Source: Tubiluchus corallicola
Taxonomy: Eukaryota > Priapulida > Priapulimorpha > Priapulimorphida > Tubiluchidae
Direction of reading: 5' to 3'
NCBI GenBank assembly: GCA_030141605.1
Contig: JAQGDQ010001250.1
Location: 5,001-52,225, forward strand
Length of the DNA: 47,225 nt
The position numbers and the translations under genes are program-made. The notes under the pieces are model-generated. The model saw nothing but the letters and a program-made list of their open reading frames with translations, made no database searches and was not told the origin of the DNA. Below are positions 12,656 to 22,755 of the stretch, in pieces. Each line of letters starts with the position of its first letter. Position 1 is the stretch's first letter.

Positions 12656-12894
12656 TACTTGAATGGTAACTACTCAGGGTATTTCAGAGTGAAACATTTC
12701 TCCAAGTTATGGCCAGGTCCAGATTCATACTATAGGTTAGTATAGGCTGCAGCCTAGGACCCTTCAAGATTTCGGGCCCAAAGCGTGAGAGGCCCTGTTA
12801 AAAAATTTTAGATAATTTTTTTTTTGAAAAGGTAAAATATTTTATTATTTTGCACTGCTGAAATACGGAGCCTCTAAACGGACCAAAGAAATAA

Positions 12895-13362
12895 ATTTTT
12901 AGTCGTTCCCCCGAGTTATTAAGTCGTTTCACAAAGTTATTAAGTCGTTTCACCGAGTTACTAAGTCCTTCCCCGAGTGACTAAGTCGTTTCCCGGAGTT
13001 ATTAAGTCGTTCCACAGAGTTAAGTCATTATCCCGAGTTATTAAGTCGTTTCACCGAGTTAAGTCATTTTCCCGAGTTATTAAGTCGTTCACCCGAGTTA
13101 TTAACTCGTTTCCCTGAGTTACTAAGTCCTTCCCCGAGTTACTAAGTCGTTCCCCCGAGTTATTAAGTCGTCCCCCGAGTTATTAAGTCGTTCCCCCGAG
13201 TTACTAAGTCGTTCCACCGAGTTATTAAGTCGTTCCCCCGAGTTATTAAGTCGTCCACCGAGTTATTAAGCCGTTCCCCCGAGTTACTAAGTCGTTCCCC
13301 CTAGTTATTAAGTCGTCCATCGAGTTATTAAGTCGTTCCACCGAGTTATTAAGTCGTTCCTT
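12895..13362. repeat. 20-21-bp minisatellite
   Basis: About 22 units of GTTATTAAGTCGTTCCACCGA and variants (CCCCCGA, CCCCGA, TCACCGA). TTATTAA is sometimes TTACTAA or shortened to TTAA. Variant forms alternate irregularly. Confidence 0.95.
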
Positions 13363-14183
13363 AGTTAATCACTTCCTATCTTTCTTCATTGTAACTAGGC
13401 TGACTGACTGGTAAATCAGATCAGGAGATTATAATCACTTACCAGGACCCTTACATGCTTTATACAGAACTTCCGCGTCTTTTTCTGCAATGAAATTTGG
13501 ACTGTCCTTAACGGTTCCTTCGTCGCCAGGATTCATTTTCCGTCACCTCCGAGATCCGTTTGCAAGAGAAATGATCTGATATTGCAAGCTTTGCGTGACT
13601 GTGAAAATTTCTCTTTTGATGATTCGTGTAGCGTCTAGTCCGTAAGTACACGTGTTTACCCTTGCGTATACAGAGCCGTAACTAAAACGCAAAGCTCATC
13701 GCTTGAATTTTTAGAACGTAGTAGAACAATCGATGAGTCACAGTCGATGAGTCACAGTCACAATCGATGCGAGGTCAGCAAGAGACAAAAAAAAACTCGT
13801 GGCTAAAACTGACGTCTAACATATTGGTGTATCACTCCGCCTCTCCTGTGACGTAAGCACTCTCAGCGGCATTCGGGACAACAGCTCACTGTAGGACAAC
13901 AACTGTCTAAGCTAAACTAAACTAAACAACATGACAGTCACAACTAATGTCTAATCAGCAGATAAACTGATAGCTCTTTTTCATAAACACAAATTTGCAG
14001 AGCAGCAGCTATTTTCACACGAAATTATCACTTCAAATAGCCAAAAATGACTTTTCAACTTAAACGGAATGTAGAGACGAAGTTTCAAAGCACTACAAAA
14101 TACAGAGACATAAGTATAATCAAGAAACTAAGAAAGACAGCCTTGCTTTACAGTAAATTCTTCTTCTTCTTCCCAGCTTTTCC
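13363..14183. other. Intergenic, no gene seen; two AP-1-like sites
   Basis: No exon is recognised. A short direct repeat at about 13731-13757 (CGATGAGTCACAGT twice) contains two TGAGTCA motifs, the AP-1 consensus. Function is not established. Confidence 0.4.
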
Positions 14184-14640
14184 CTATGCGGGGTCGCCGT
14201 TGTGAATGAGTCTTCTCCACGCATTCCTGTTGTTGACCATCTCTTCATTTATGTCTTCCCTTCCCACATGATCTTCCCCGACTCTTCTTTTCAGGTGTCC
14301 ATACCAACGCAATCTTGCGAGGCTTCCACTACTTTTACTGTTCCTCTGATATTATTATTTCTAATTTTATCTCTTCTTGTTATTCCCACCATCCATCTCA
14401 ACATCCTCATCTCCACCACACCCATTTTCTTCTCTTCGGTCTTCTTTAGAGAAGCTGCTTCCAGCCCATAGATTAAAGCGGGTCTGACCACTTTTTTGTG
14501 GATATCTCATTCATAGGTTTTGGCGCAGTTTTTACAGGCGGATGCCCTGCCTGACCCTAACCCTCTCTATTTATCTGGGCTTGGGACCGGCACTGAGTTG
14601 GGCTAGTGGCTTGCCCCCCCCTCCCCCCCCGTTGGCTAGG
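14184..14640 (-). pseudogene. Decayed LINE reverse-transcriptase C-terminus
   Basis: On the - strand the sequence reads RPALIYGLEAASL, then EMRMLRWMVGITR, DKIRNNNIRGT and, after a frameshift near 14320, ARLRWYGHLKRR, ending NAWRRLIHNGDPA-stop at 14184. This is the typical C-terminal tract following the reverse-transcriptase domain in non-LTR retrotransposons of many invertebrates. Upstream in the same orientation (14520-14640) is a block with GTGCCGGTCCCAAGCCC and GGGCATCCGCCTGTAAAA, a sequence common in animal retroposons. The frameshift and loss of the N-terminal polymerase show a dead fragment. Confidence 0.8.
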
Positions 14641-14989
14641 TTTACAGTAAGTGAGCAACAAAACTATTAAATCTCCCTTGCCTTTAAACATGCAAACATC
14701 AAGCCTGCAATGTATTTTTCTATATTAACTGATCATGTGCTCGTCTGCAAGATTTATTAAGATTTTCTCAGGCTACGGAAATGGAATAAATTCGATTGTC
14801 TCATTCACCGACGACCCTTATATTGAATGTCCGAGTTCCATAAGTCTCAATGGCATCGTTTAACCTTGATTAGAAACGGAAAAATAGCGTAAAATTAACT
14901 AATATTAGACCTACATTGATGCATAATATGTGTTTTGATCAGATTTGAATTAATTTTGACTGTGAAGATCTCATTGACGTTTATAAAAA
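14641..14989. other. Intergenic, no gene seen
   Basis: Nothing recognisable. The + strand open frame starting at 14935 runs into the 138-bp array. Confidence 0.4.
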
Positions 14990-15832
14990 CTGGCCAGAAA
15001 AGAAACATTTTGCCTAAGCTAAATGAGGGGTTTCTACGAACTTCGTGTAATTATGTAAGTTGTTACGGATTCTCCTGGATGAGTTCAGCTCTGCTTCTAG
15101 GCCTCAACTATTGCTGATCCAGGTTTATTTTCTACAACCTGCGTACGCTAAATGAGGTATTTCTACGAATGTGCTAGCTTACTCGTAATCATGTAAGCTG
15201 TTACGGATTCTCCTGGATGAGTTCAGCTCTGCTTCTAGGCCTCAACTATTGCTGATCCAGGTTTATTTTCTACAACCTGCGTATGCTAAATGAGGTATTT
15301 CTACGAATGTGCTAGCTTACTCGTAATCATGTAAGCTGTTACGGATTCTCCTGGATGAGTTCAGCTCTGCTTCTAGGCCTCAACTATTGCTGATCCAGGT
15401 TTATTTTCTACAACCTGCATACGCTAAATGAGGTATTTCTACGAATGTGCTAGCTTACTAGTCATCATGTAAGTTGTTACGGATTCTCCTGGATGAGTTC
15501 AGCTCTGCTTCTAGGCCTCAACTATTGCTGATCCAGGTTTATTTTCTACAACCTGCATACGCTAAATGAGGTATTTCTACGAATGTGCTAGCTTACTCGT
15601 AATCATGTAAGTTGTTACGGATTCTCCTGGATGAGTTCAGCTCTGCTTCTAGGCCTCAACTATTGCTGATCCAGGTTTATTTTCTACAACCTGCATACGC
15701 TAAATGAGGTATTTCTACGAATGTGTTGGCTTACTCGTAATCATGTAAGTTGTTACGGATTCTCCTGGATGAGTTCAGCTCTGCTTCTAGGCTTCAACTA
15801 TTGCTGATCCAGGTTCATTTTCTACAACCTGC
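14990..15832. repeat. 138-bp tandem repeat, 6 copies
   Basis: GTTACGGATTCTCCTGGATG recurs at 15062, 15200, 15338, 15476, 15614 and 15752, exactly 138 bp apart. Units also contain TTCTAGGCCTCAACTATTGC and GCTAAATGAGGTATTTCTAC. Copies are almost identical, pointing to recent amplification. The first copy is preceded by a partial, more divergent unit. Confidence 0.95.
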
Positions 15833-17234
15833 GCAAACTTATTGATAAGTGCGCAGGCTGGAAGTTCTACAGGCAGTTCACCCTTTAATCATTTCTACCT
15901 ACCAACTCGAGTTCCAATGACCTGAAATCTCTTCTCAACCGGAGTTCGAGAACATTAAAGCAACGTCATATGATCAGTCTAACCTCGTTAGGTTAACTTG
16001 TCCTTATTTAAAGTTAATCAAACAGTTGTTTTTATCTAACTTGCAAAGTCATAAACTAAAGTAAACTGCATATTTTCTTGATTGCAAAATGGTTTAATCA
16101 GCAACTCATAGACGTAAGCGTTGTGCATTTCTTCCTAAAAAACGAAACTAGGCTATATTTCCACTAATTCACCTGCAATTTCAATTAACAATACAGACAA
16201 TCGACAACCTGTAATAAAATCTAAAACCAAGCTGTTTCCTCTTCTGCATATTTATGAAAAGTAGAGCATTTTTCATAAAAACATAACGTATACCGACAGT
16301 AGATAGTTACAGCTCTTGTCTCGAAAGACGAGGTAATGAACAGGCTCTGTGGGCGTGTGAAAAATGTGCACGTTGATTGGACAGTCAACAGAACTTGACT
16401 GAGAATGATTGACGTTCACTAGTGGGGGGGCTACTCGAGAAAACGTTAAGCCATTATTTTAATAAAGTGTAAAACTAAACAAACATATGTTTACATAATT
16501 ATTACATATTATGTAATTTTATTGTTGTAATTTAAAACAAATGAACATACGAAATTTATACATACATTTGATAAAATCCTAAACAAAAAATATTGTTTGC
16601 TTACGAATAGCCTTAATTGTCTCAGTTGAAGAATATCCCGACACATGGCGTTTAAGCACGTGACAACTGACAACACACTGCGTGAGGGACAGTACCTTTT
16701 CTACCTAAAGTACATCATCTTATCTCACATATGTGCACATGGCAGCACTGCTTTGGCTGTCAAGTAAACAGTACTACCCTCACGTGCTCTGTGGTATATT
16801 GAGTGAAAATAGGGGTGCTGCAGTTCCACACTATCTATACACGAGATTCCACTGATTGTGATGTAATGTTTTTATGCTTTTGTCTGGTTTTACACTGAAA
16901 TAATCTAATGATGTATGTGGTGACACACAGTGTTAATATTAGTGATTTAGTGACAGACACTGCTAATATAATTACATACAGTTGTGATTTAGCGGGGCCA
17001 AACTGGTTCTTCTGATTACTACATCAGAATTGGGGTTGCACTTCAACCATGTGGGCGCTTAATACACAGATTTTCATCTACATAAGACGAGTTGTAATTT
17101 CTATTAATAGAAACAGAAATGTAAAAGTGTTTTATATTGAGGTACATCATTCATATTAGATCAAAGTTCTACTGTTACTGCCACTACAATGTTACTATTA
17201 CACATGAGTTATTCAATCAGTGTTAGTGCAGTTA
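15833..17234. other. Intergenic, no gene seen
   Basis: AT-rich, with no recognised exon. A few AATAAA-like sites and short open frames only. Confidence 0.4.
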
Positions 17235-17663
17235 TTCAACCAGTGCCGATTTTTCGTAACGTTTTTCCCATGTAAAAACCCATGTACAAATACTAAGGTA
17301 TTTGTACATAAGGGACGATATCTTCGGGTCCAGCGTAATAGAAACCCGGGTAAATTACGTCACATATAAGGAACCCTATGATCAAAGCGAAATCGATTGA
17401 TTCTTAACCTCAATTTTTCACAAACTCGGCCTTCAAACAGCGCGGTTTCCTCAGTCACATACATCTCGCATCGCTGAAGGAGCTTCCTACATACCGTTTG
17501 CACTGAACATGTAGCAATAATCCACAAAAATCTGGATAGAAGGGCAGAAAAGTGCAGGTCTAGATACACCCTTGGTCTGACTCAACTTCGGTTATAAGGG
17601 ATATCCGATATAAGGGACGGGTTTTTCCGGTCGCGAGGTGTCCCTTATATCTAAGGTTGACAG
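17235..17663 (+). mobile_element. pogo/Tigger-like MITE family C, left-truncated copy
   Basis: Matches 25140-25613 in the same orientation: TTTTTCGTAACGTTTTTCC, AGCGTAATAGAAACCC, TTTTTCACAAACTCGGCCTT and TCTAGATACACCCT...GGTCTGACTCAACTT. It ends CTAAGGTTGACAG followed by TA. The left terminal repeat present at 25104 is missing here. A local palindrome (AATACTAAGGTATT) replaces part of the left region. The last base lies about 80 bp before the piggyBac-like MITE at 17742. Confidence 0.75.
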
Positions 17664-17741
17664 TAATTAATAATGACCACGTAGAAATTAGATTAGTGGG
17701 TGCTCTAATGCAACTTCGCAACAGAGATCTGTAAACATTTA

Positions 17742-18207
17742 TTAACCCTTTCAGTCCCAAATTGTTTTTTAATAAGAAATTGTTTTTTGATCTCGTACTT
17801 TTGTTCAGTATGTCCATCTTGTTTACACATAATAATTATTTTTTTCTACCTGTGCCCGCGTGCTAAATATAGCCTGTATTCCACGGGATACATTGTGATT
17901 CAATGGAAGCATAAAATGTGCTTCATTTTGCAACTGCTGATAATTTTTTAAAGTATTTAAGACATTTAGTATGCATGCTAAGCTGATCTGTACAAAGTCG
18001 TCTCTAAAGTACTGTACCTTGCGCAGTTTTTTATGCTACGTAGATTTTCTAGTTTGCCATTTTATCACCATTTTTAGTCTATTGTTATTGGCATAAATCA
18101 AAATAACTATTAACAGATCAAATAACTGTCCGTTTTAAAATTTTGTTAATTTTAAAGGCAGAAAAATTCTCGCATCCCACGGGATACAACGGGTATGAAA
18201 GGGTTAA
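17742..18207 (+). mobile_element. piggyBac-like MITE, copy 2, next to FBXO4 exon 4
   Basis: Full-length copy (466 bp) bounded by TTAA, with the same interior and the GTATCCCACGGGATAC-like near-palindromes as copy 1. Its right end is at 18207, only 21 bp before the first base of FBXO4 exon 4 at 18229. The branch-point region of that intron, and possibly part of its pyrimidine tract, would therefore lie within the transposon. Confidence 0.75.
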
Positions 18208-18228
18208 TATTTTCTCCAACTGATGTAG

Positions 18229-18434
18229 GAATTGGAGCCGGGATTTACGTGAAGATGAACTCGTACAGATTCAACCTCGTCACACTGTACTCGAATACGA
18301 AGCGAGTCAGAGAACAAGCGGGCAACAGACGACACGAGAACAATCGTTTGCTCTTACAGGAAGAGGGCAGCGATGACTATCAACCGACTCCTGCAATGAA
18401 GGATCTGGCAAGGAAGGCCGATGCATTCATCTAA
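18229..18434 (+). CDS. FBXO4: FBXO4-like exon 4 (GTPase-like domain, middle part)
   Basis: Preceded by TGATGTAG and entered with two bases (GA), so it needs a phase-1 donor. Exon 3 at 23786 supplies exactly that, but it lies 5.5 kb downstream. The translation GIGAGIYVKM, FNLVTLYSNTKR and KADAFI follows the vertebrate FBXO4 segment that begins GIGSG and ends DGFIY. This is part of the atypical small-GTPase-like domain that FBXO4 uses to bind substrates such as TRF1. The exon reaches an in-frame TAA at 18432, at the position where the family has Tyr. The first GT beyond lies after that stop, and its phase does not fit exon 5. The exon end is therefore damaged, non-canonical or mis-sequenced. 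Confidence 0.8.
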
Positions 18435-18594
18435 TTTGTAAATTCTAAGAAAGAAAACAAAAATGGTACGTCTCACTTTATAAAATCTAATGATTATTTT
18501 GAACATTAAACGAGAAAGTCTTTGCTAGGCCTATGGCGTCTATACAGACTGGTCTGTAGTTTTTCATTTCCCGAAACCCCCATACCAAGCACAG

Positions 18595-19103
18595 CAATGA
18601 TTTTAGGCAATGAAACCCCATACCAAGCACAGCAATGAAACCCCACGCCAAGAACAGCAATGATTTTAGGCAATGAAACCCCATACCAAGCACAGCAATG
18701 ATTTTAGGCAATGAAACCCCATACCAAGCACAGCAATGAAACCCCACGCCAAGAACAGCAATGATTTTAGGCAATGAAACCCCATACCAAGCACAGCAAT
18801 GATTTTAGGCAATGAAACCCCATACCAAGCACAGCAATGATTTTAGGCAATGAAACCCCATACCAAGCACAGCAATGATTTTAGGCAATGAAACCCCACA
18901 CCAAGCACAGCAATGATTTTAGGCAATGAAACCCCACACCAAGAACAGCAATGATTTTAGGCAATGAAACCCCATACCAAGCACAGCAATGATTTTAGGC
19001 AATGAAACCCCACACCAAGAACAACAATGATTTTAGGCAATGAAACCCCACACCAAGAACAACAATGATTTTAGGCAATGAAACCCCATACCAAGCACAG
19101 CAA
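18595..19103. repeat. 38-bp minisatellite inside FBXO4 intron 4
   Basis: Units of CAATGATTTTAGGCAATGAA then ACCCCATACCAAGCACAG (38 bp), with occasional 25-bp forms lacking the first part. The array ends at an A-run just before exon 5. The open frame on the - strand (18487-18774) is a satellite translation. Confidence 0.95.
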
Positions 19104-19165
19104 AAAAAAACAATTACTTTGTAGTTTCTAGCCCCACAAAATTTTGTTTTTTATTTGAATTGTAG

Positions 19166-19341
19166 TCTTTTTGGATGGATCCCTCGAGATGGAACTTAAT
19201 GCACTTGTCAGTGTAAAGTGGAGTCCCTCTTACGTCCCATTGCTAGTCCTTGCAGCCATCGGACTCGGGAGTCATGCACACCTGCCATCTATTGATGTGG
19301 TTCGAAAACTTGGCATGCAGAGCCTCTGTCGACCGTGGCAG
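19166..19341 (+). CDS. FBXO4: FBXO4-like exon 5
   Basis: Acceptor TTGAATTGTAG, entered in phase 1 (TC), and donor CAG/GTACGT leaving phase 0. The 58 codons read LDGSLEMELNALVSV, then YVPLLVLAAIG and LPSIDVVRKLGMQSLCRPWQ. They align with the vertebrate FBXO4 block around RPLLVLSCI and the helix before NHPWLV, the second half of the GTPase-like domain. The intron that follows is only 152 bp and contains a direct duplication of about 60 bp (TAGTCTGTGTGGAAAC twice). Confidence 0.85.
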
Positions 19342-19493
19342 GTACGTCAACAACAACTCTTACAAATGATCTTTGGCGTAGCTAGTCTGTGTGGAAACAT
19401 AGTCTCAGAGACTAACGTCAAAGTGTGCTTGGCGTAATTAGTCTGTGTGGAAACGTAGTCTCACAGAGAGTAATACCGTTTCTCTTATCGCAG

Positions 19494-19574
19494 GTTCACA
19501 AGGTCATCGTTGATGATTTGACCGGCGTCCCCGAAGCCATTGAATGGTCAGTGGAACAATCTCAGCGGAGATGA
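19494..19574 (+). CDS. FBXO4: FBXO4-like exon 6, C-terminus and stop
   Basis: Acceptor CTTATCGCAG, phase 0, 26 codons plus TGA at 19572. It reads VHKVIVDDLTGVPEAIEWSV and ends EQSQRR. The vertebrate protein ends with a comparable stretch (GIEWILEE followed by basic residues), so this is the true C-terminus. The 3' untranslated region probably ends near the AATAAA at about 19904. Confidence 0.85.
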   Translation, partial: VHKVIVDDLTGVPEAIEWSVEQSQRR

Positions 19575-20132
19575 TTCTCCGTAATTCAGCGCTCGTGTTC
19601 AAATGACGATTTAAAAAATCTGTAGATACACTTTGTAATGTAAATTCAAAATTCATATACAATCCTTTTTCTATCAGTACATTTGTCTTCTGGCTGTACT
19701 AAAAATATACTGTACTAAATATGTATGCTCCCATTACAAAGATACATAAGCAATAGATTAACAGAAGCTTATTCATGAAAAATATATCACATTAATTATT
19801 TATGTAAATACGTGCGCATATTTGTATAAATGTAACACACAGTCGTATTTTATAATGTAAATTTATTGTTTGTATACAAATATTTTACTCTGCTTACTCA
19901 TGATAATAAAATATATCTAAAATTAGCTACATGAATATACGCATTTGTAGCCTCATATAATGGAGATCATAACTATTGTGGCAAACGAAGATGAAAGTAG
20001 ACAGCTGCATTGTCACACAGCTGCATTGTCACACAGCTGCTTTTTACAAGAGATATGCACCCTAAAACAAGACATGCACTCGTCATACAAACAGTTAAAC
20101 AATTCATATCACAGATTACACTGAGCAGTAAA
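19575..20132. other. Probable 3' untranslated region and spacer between FBXO4 parts
   Basis: AT-rich. AATAAAATA near 19904 is a candidate poly(A) signal for the exon 4-6 segment. A short tandem CAGCTGCATTGTCACA lies near 20005-20040. Only about 870 bp separate the FBXO4 stop codon from the FBXO4 start codon that follows, the spacing expected at a head-to-tail duplication junction. Confidence 0.5.
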
Positions 20133-20372
20133 TTAACCCTTTCAGTCCCAAATTATTTTTTTAATAAGAAAAAAAATTTGGCTAATAAACTTTTTTATGC
20201 TATGTAGATTTTCTAGTTTGCCATTTTATCACCATTTTTAGTCTATTGTTATTGGCTTAAATCAAAATAACTATTAACAGATCAAATAACTGCCAGTTTT
20301 AAAATTTTATCAATTTTAAAGGCAGAAAATATTCTCGTATCCCACGGGATACAACGGGTATGAAAGGGTTAA
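20133..20372 (+). mobile_element. piggyBac-like MITE, copy 3 (internally deleted, 240 bp)
   Basis: Same ends as copies 1 and 2, including flanking TTAA and the right-end GTATCCCACGGGATAC, but about 225 bp of the interior is missing (the jump lies near 20180). Same orientation as copy 2. Its right end is 73 bp before the ATG of FBXO4 exon 1, so it occupies the place where a core promoter or 5' leader would be expected. Confidence 0.75.
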
Positions 20373-20445
20373 TGAAAATGAAGTTAGTTCTTAGCAATAA
20401 CAAACACCCATCCAATCACTGGCCAAAGTGAACACAACCGAAGAG

Positions 20446-20628
20446 ATGTCTCTAATGCTAGAATTACCCAAGCTCTACCAGGAGGAGATGAGTAGGTACA
20501 ATTTAGAGACGGTGTGTGCAACAGGCGGTTTACAACAATGCATGAATAAATTGATGAAAGCTAGGAGTGATGACAAAGTGGGTCCCACTTCGTGTGATGA
20601 TAATGATGATGTCTTCAGTTATTTGCCG
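20446..20628 (+). CDS. FBXO4: FBXO4-like exon 1 (start codon, start of F-box)
   Basis: ATG at 20446 is the first in-frame ATG after the stop at 20398. The 61 codons start MSLMLELPKLYQEEM and end DDVFSYLP, leaving phase 0 at donor CCG/GTAGGT. FBXO4 is the substrate-recognition subunit of an SCF (SKP1-CUL1-F-box) ubiquitin ligase. The F-box binds SKP1, and the C-terminal atypical GTPase-like domain captures substrates. Joined to exon 2, the sequence reads FSYLP-VQVQLHILSFL, the canonical LP-x-ILSFL start of an F-box. With exons 1-6 in logical order, all phases match except the damaged exit of exon 4. The residues before the F-box are poorly conserved. The MITE immediately upstream may have displaced or supplied the promoter. 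Confidence 0.8.
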
Positions 20629-20689
20629 GTAGGTAACTATATGGGTTTGTAAGTAACATGGGCACACTGAAAACAAGCAGTGTTGATCT

Positions 20690-21270
20690 ATTGTTGCTGA
20701 CTTGTTTTTGTTGTTGCTGTTGTCGTTCTTCCAGCCGTCATTGTTGCCTGCTTGCTGTTGTTGTTCTGCAGCTGTTAGTTTTGTTGCTATTGTTGTCGCT
20801 GTTATTGACGTTGCTGCTGTCATCGATACTGTTGCTATTGATGTTGCTGTTGTCATCATTATTCTCACTATCATTCTTGCTTGCATTCTGTTGTTGTTGT
20901 TGTGCTGCTGTTAGTTTTGTTGCTATTTTCATTGTATTCATTGGCGCTGCTGCTGTCATTGACAGTGTTGCTATTGATGTTGTCATCATTGTTCTTACTG
21001 TAATTGTTGCTGGTTTGCTGTTGTTGTTGTTGTTCTGCAGTTGTTTGTTTTGTCGCTATTGTCATCGTTTGTTATTAGTGCTGCTACTGTCATCGATGCT
21101 GTTACTATTGATGTTGTCGTCATTGTTGTTGGCTTGCTTTTGTTATTCTGCATCTGTTAGTTTTGTTACTGTAGCCATCGTTGCTATTGATGCTTCTGCT
21201 GTCATTGACGCTGTTGCTGTTGCTGTTGCTGTTGCTACTGTTCTTATTGTTGCTGTTGTCATTGCTATTT
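20690..21270. repeat. Cryptic trinucleotide-rich tract (GTT/GCT/ATT) in FBXO4 intron 1
   Basis: About 580 bp dominated by imperfect GTT, GCT and GAT triplets, with larger blocks such as GTTGCTATTGATGTTGTCAT repeated. The + strand open frame at 20658-21272 and its - strand partners are artefacts of the triplet composition (runs of Leu/Val/Ala or Asn/Thr/Ser). It lies inside intron 1. Confidence 0.85.
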
Positions 21271-21556
21271 AAATTTTTTATTGTTTTATATTGAATAATA
21301 TAGGTAATAGTTTTATTTTAGTGCCTGCAATCTAAACAAACAAATATAGGCTAATTATTCGATACTTCCTTAGGTTAAATGTTAAATTTATAATTAGTTG
21401 CAAATTAGTTAAAATAATTACAATTCGGAAAGCAACACGCAGTTTTATAATAATAATTACGTGTCATAAAATGCTTATAATAATTAATAGAAAGCGCACA
21501 AGTGTTCTATTCACATGATATACACCCTCGCCTCGTGACATTTAATCTGAATTCTC

Positions 21557-21758
21557 CATTACAGATGGCAGCACCATGCAATTTTAAGCCGCAAAATCTG
21601 TTTCGTCATGTGCCCTTCCGGCAGTTCCTTTAAGTTTTTGCGCAAGAAGTTCGTACAAAAAGCGAGGTACGTGGTTTCGACTTAAAGGAACCGCCGGAAG
21701 GGCACATGACGAAACAGATTTTTCTGCTTAAAATTGCATGGTACTGCCATCTGTAATG
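21557..21758. repeat. Large foldback (79-bp arms) in FBXO4 intron 1
   Basis: Left arm 21557-21635 and right arm 21680-21758 are nearly perfect inverted copies. CATTACAGATGGCAGCACCA on the left is answered by TGGTACTGCCATCTGTAATG on the right, and TGCCCTTCCGGC by GCCGGAAGGGCA. The loop is about 44 nt. It resembles a foldback/MITE. Transcribed as intron RNA it would make a long hairpin. ATGGCAGCACCAT-type ends also occur singly near 24710 and 45522. Confidence 0.9.
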
Positions 21759-22223
21759 ATGTTTTAATTGACGTTATACGATAGATATGATCATAATTTC
21801 ATTCACACGTATAATAGAATTCAGAAGTAGTTGACGTATTTTCATGTTGTTGATGTACATATGTTTGTAAACTATGTGTTCATTAGTTGAAGTTTCTATA
21901 TAACGGAAGTGGTGCTGATAAAGCACAAAGCAGTATAGATCTAGCATCTCCTGAACATTCTTTTATGCATGTTTGGGTCGGTTTCCAAATCTGTCAGATT
22001 CTTTGGATTTATTCCATCATTTATATGTAATAATCTCGAAATTAAATTTATTAAGTATTAATTAATTACCCGTGGATTATTTCTTGCAGGCTCTAAATTA
22101 ATTTCAAAACTGAATTCAAAATAATATATTTAATTAGCAATTTTCCTAGCATAGGTAAATTAATCTCGAAAATGTTCAATACTGAATTGGTTTCCCAGTC
22201 ATATGGACTGAATTAAATTACTG

Positions 22224-22296
22224 AGGAATGTAGTCTAGTGGTTATGATATTCATCTTTCAAGTGAAAGGTACCTGGTTCAAATCCAGGCCGTTCCT
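22224..22296 (+). tRNA. tRNA-Glu(TTC)-like sequence, probably pseudogene or SINE head
   Basis: AGGAATG pairs with CGTTCCT as a 7-bp acceptor stem. TAGTCTAGTGG matches the A box and GGTTCAAATCC the B box. The anticodon stem TTCAT/GTGAA encloses the 7-base loop CTTTCAA with anticodon TTC, and the T stem CCTGG/CCAGG is perfect. There is one extra base between the T arm and the acceptor stem and no T-run soon after the 3' end. It lies in FBXO4 intron 1, 190 bp before exon 2. It may be a degenerate gene or the tRNA-derived head of a SINE. Confidence 0.55.
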
Positions 22297-22485
22297 GACT
22301 TTAATTCGGGCAAGTTTACTTGCAAAACTTGATATAGAATTAATTGCTGGAGTAAGGTCTGTCTTACCCTAATGAGGACAACTTTTATTTTTAAATGTTC
22401 AATGCTTATAATTAACATAATGCATATTTGTGGTTTTGTAGTTGTTATTGTTGATGACGGCAATGATGATGGTTTTATTTTGCAG

Positions 22486-22697
22486 GTACAAGTTCAACTA
22501 CACATCTTATCATTCTTGACTTCAGCTGAACTGTGCAACGTGGCCGTGGTGTCAAAACAATGGAACATGCTCTCCTGTGATAACATGCTGTGGAGAACCC
22601 ATTTAAACAGAGACATCCATTCCTGGGATGTGATTGGTAGTGTGACCAACCCCGACATGTATGCCGAGGTTGAATCTGATTGGTCGACCAAAGAAAT
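22486..22697 (+). CDS. FBXO4: FBXO4-like exon 2 (most of the F-box)
   Basis: Acceptor TTTTATTTTGCAG, phase 0, and donor AAAT/GTGAGT leaving phase 2. The peptide begins VQVQLHILSFLTSAELCNVA, continues VSKQWNMLSCDNMLWRTHL and then DIHSWD. The spacing L-ILSFL, L-xx-C, W, LW-xxx-L/R is that of an F-box, and HLNRDIHSW parallels the FLLRDLPSW segment of vertebrate FBXO4. This is the SKP1-binding surface. Residues 62-105 of the logical protein fall here. Confidence 0.88.
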
Positions 22698-22755
22698 GTG
22701 AGTTGCAGTACTCAGTAAGTGTTCATTACACTGAAGGAAATGTAACGATGCGAGG

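Noticed and set aside
14202-14471. + strand 89-codon open frame
   Set aside because: Antisense shadow of the LINE reverse-transcriptase fragment on the - strand.
20658-21272. 204-codon open frame rich in Leu/Val/Ala on + strand
   Set aside because: Composition follows the imperfect GTT/GCT/ATT triplet tract; mirrored by Asn/Thr/Ser-rich frames on the other strand; sits in intron 1 of the FBXO4-like gene.
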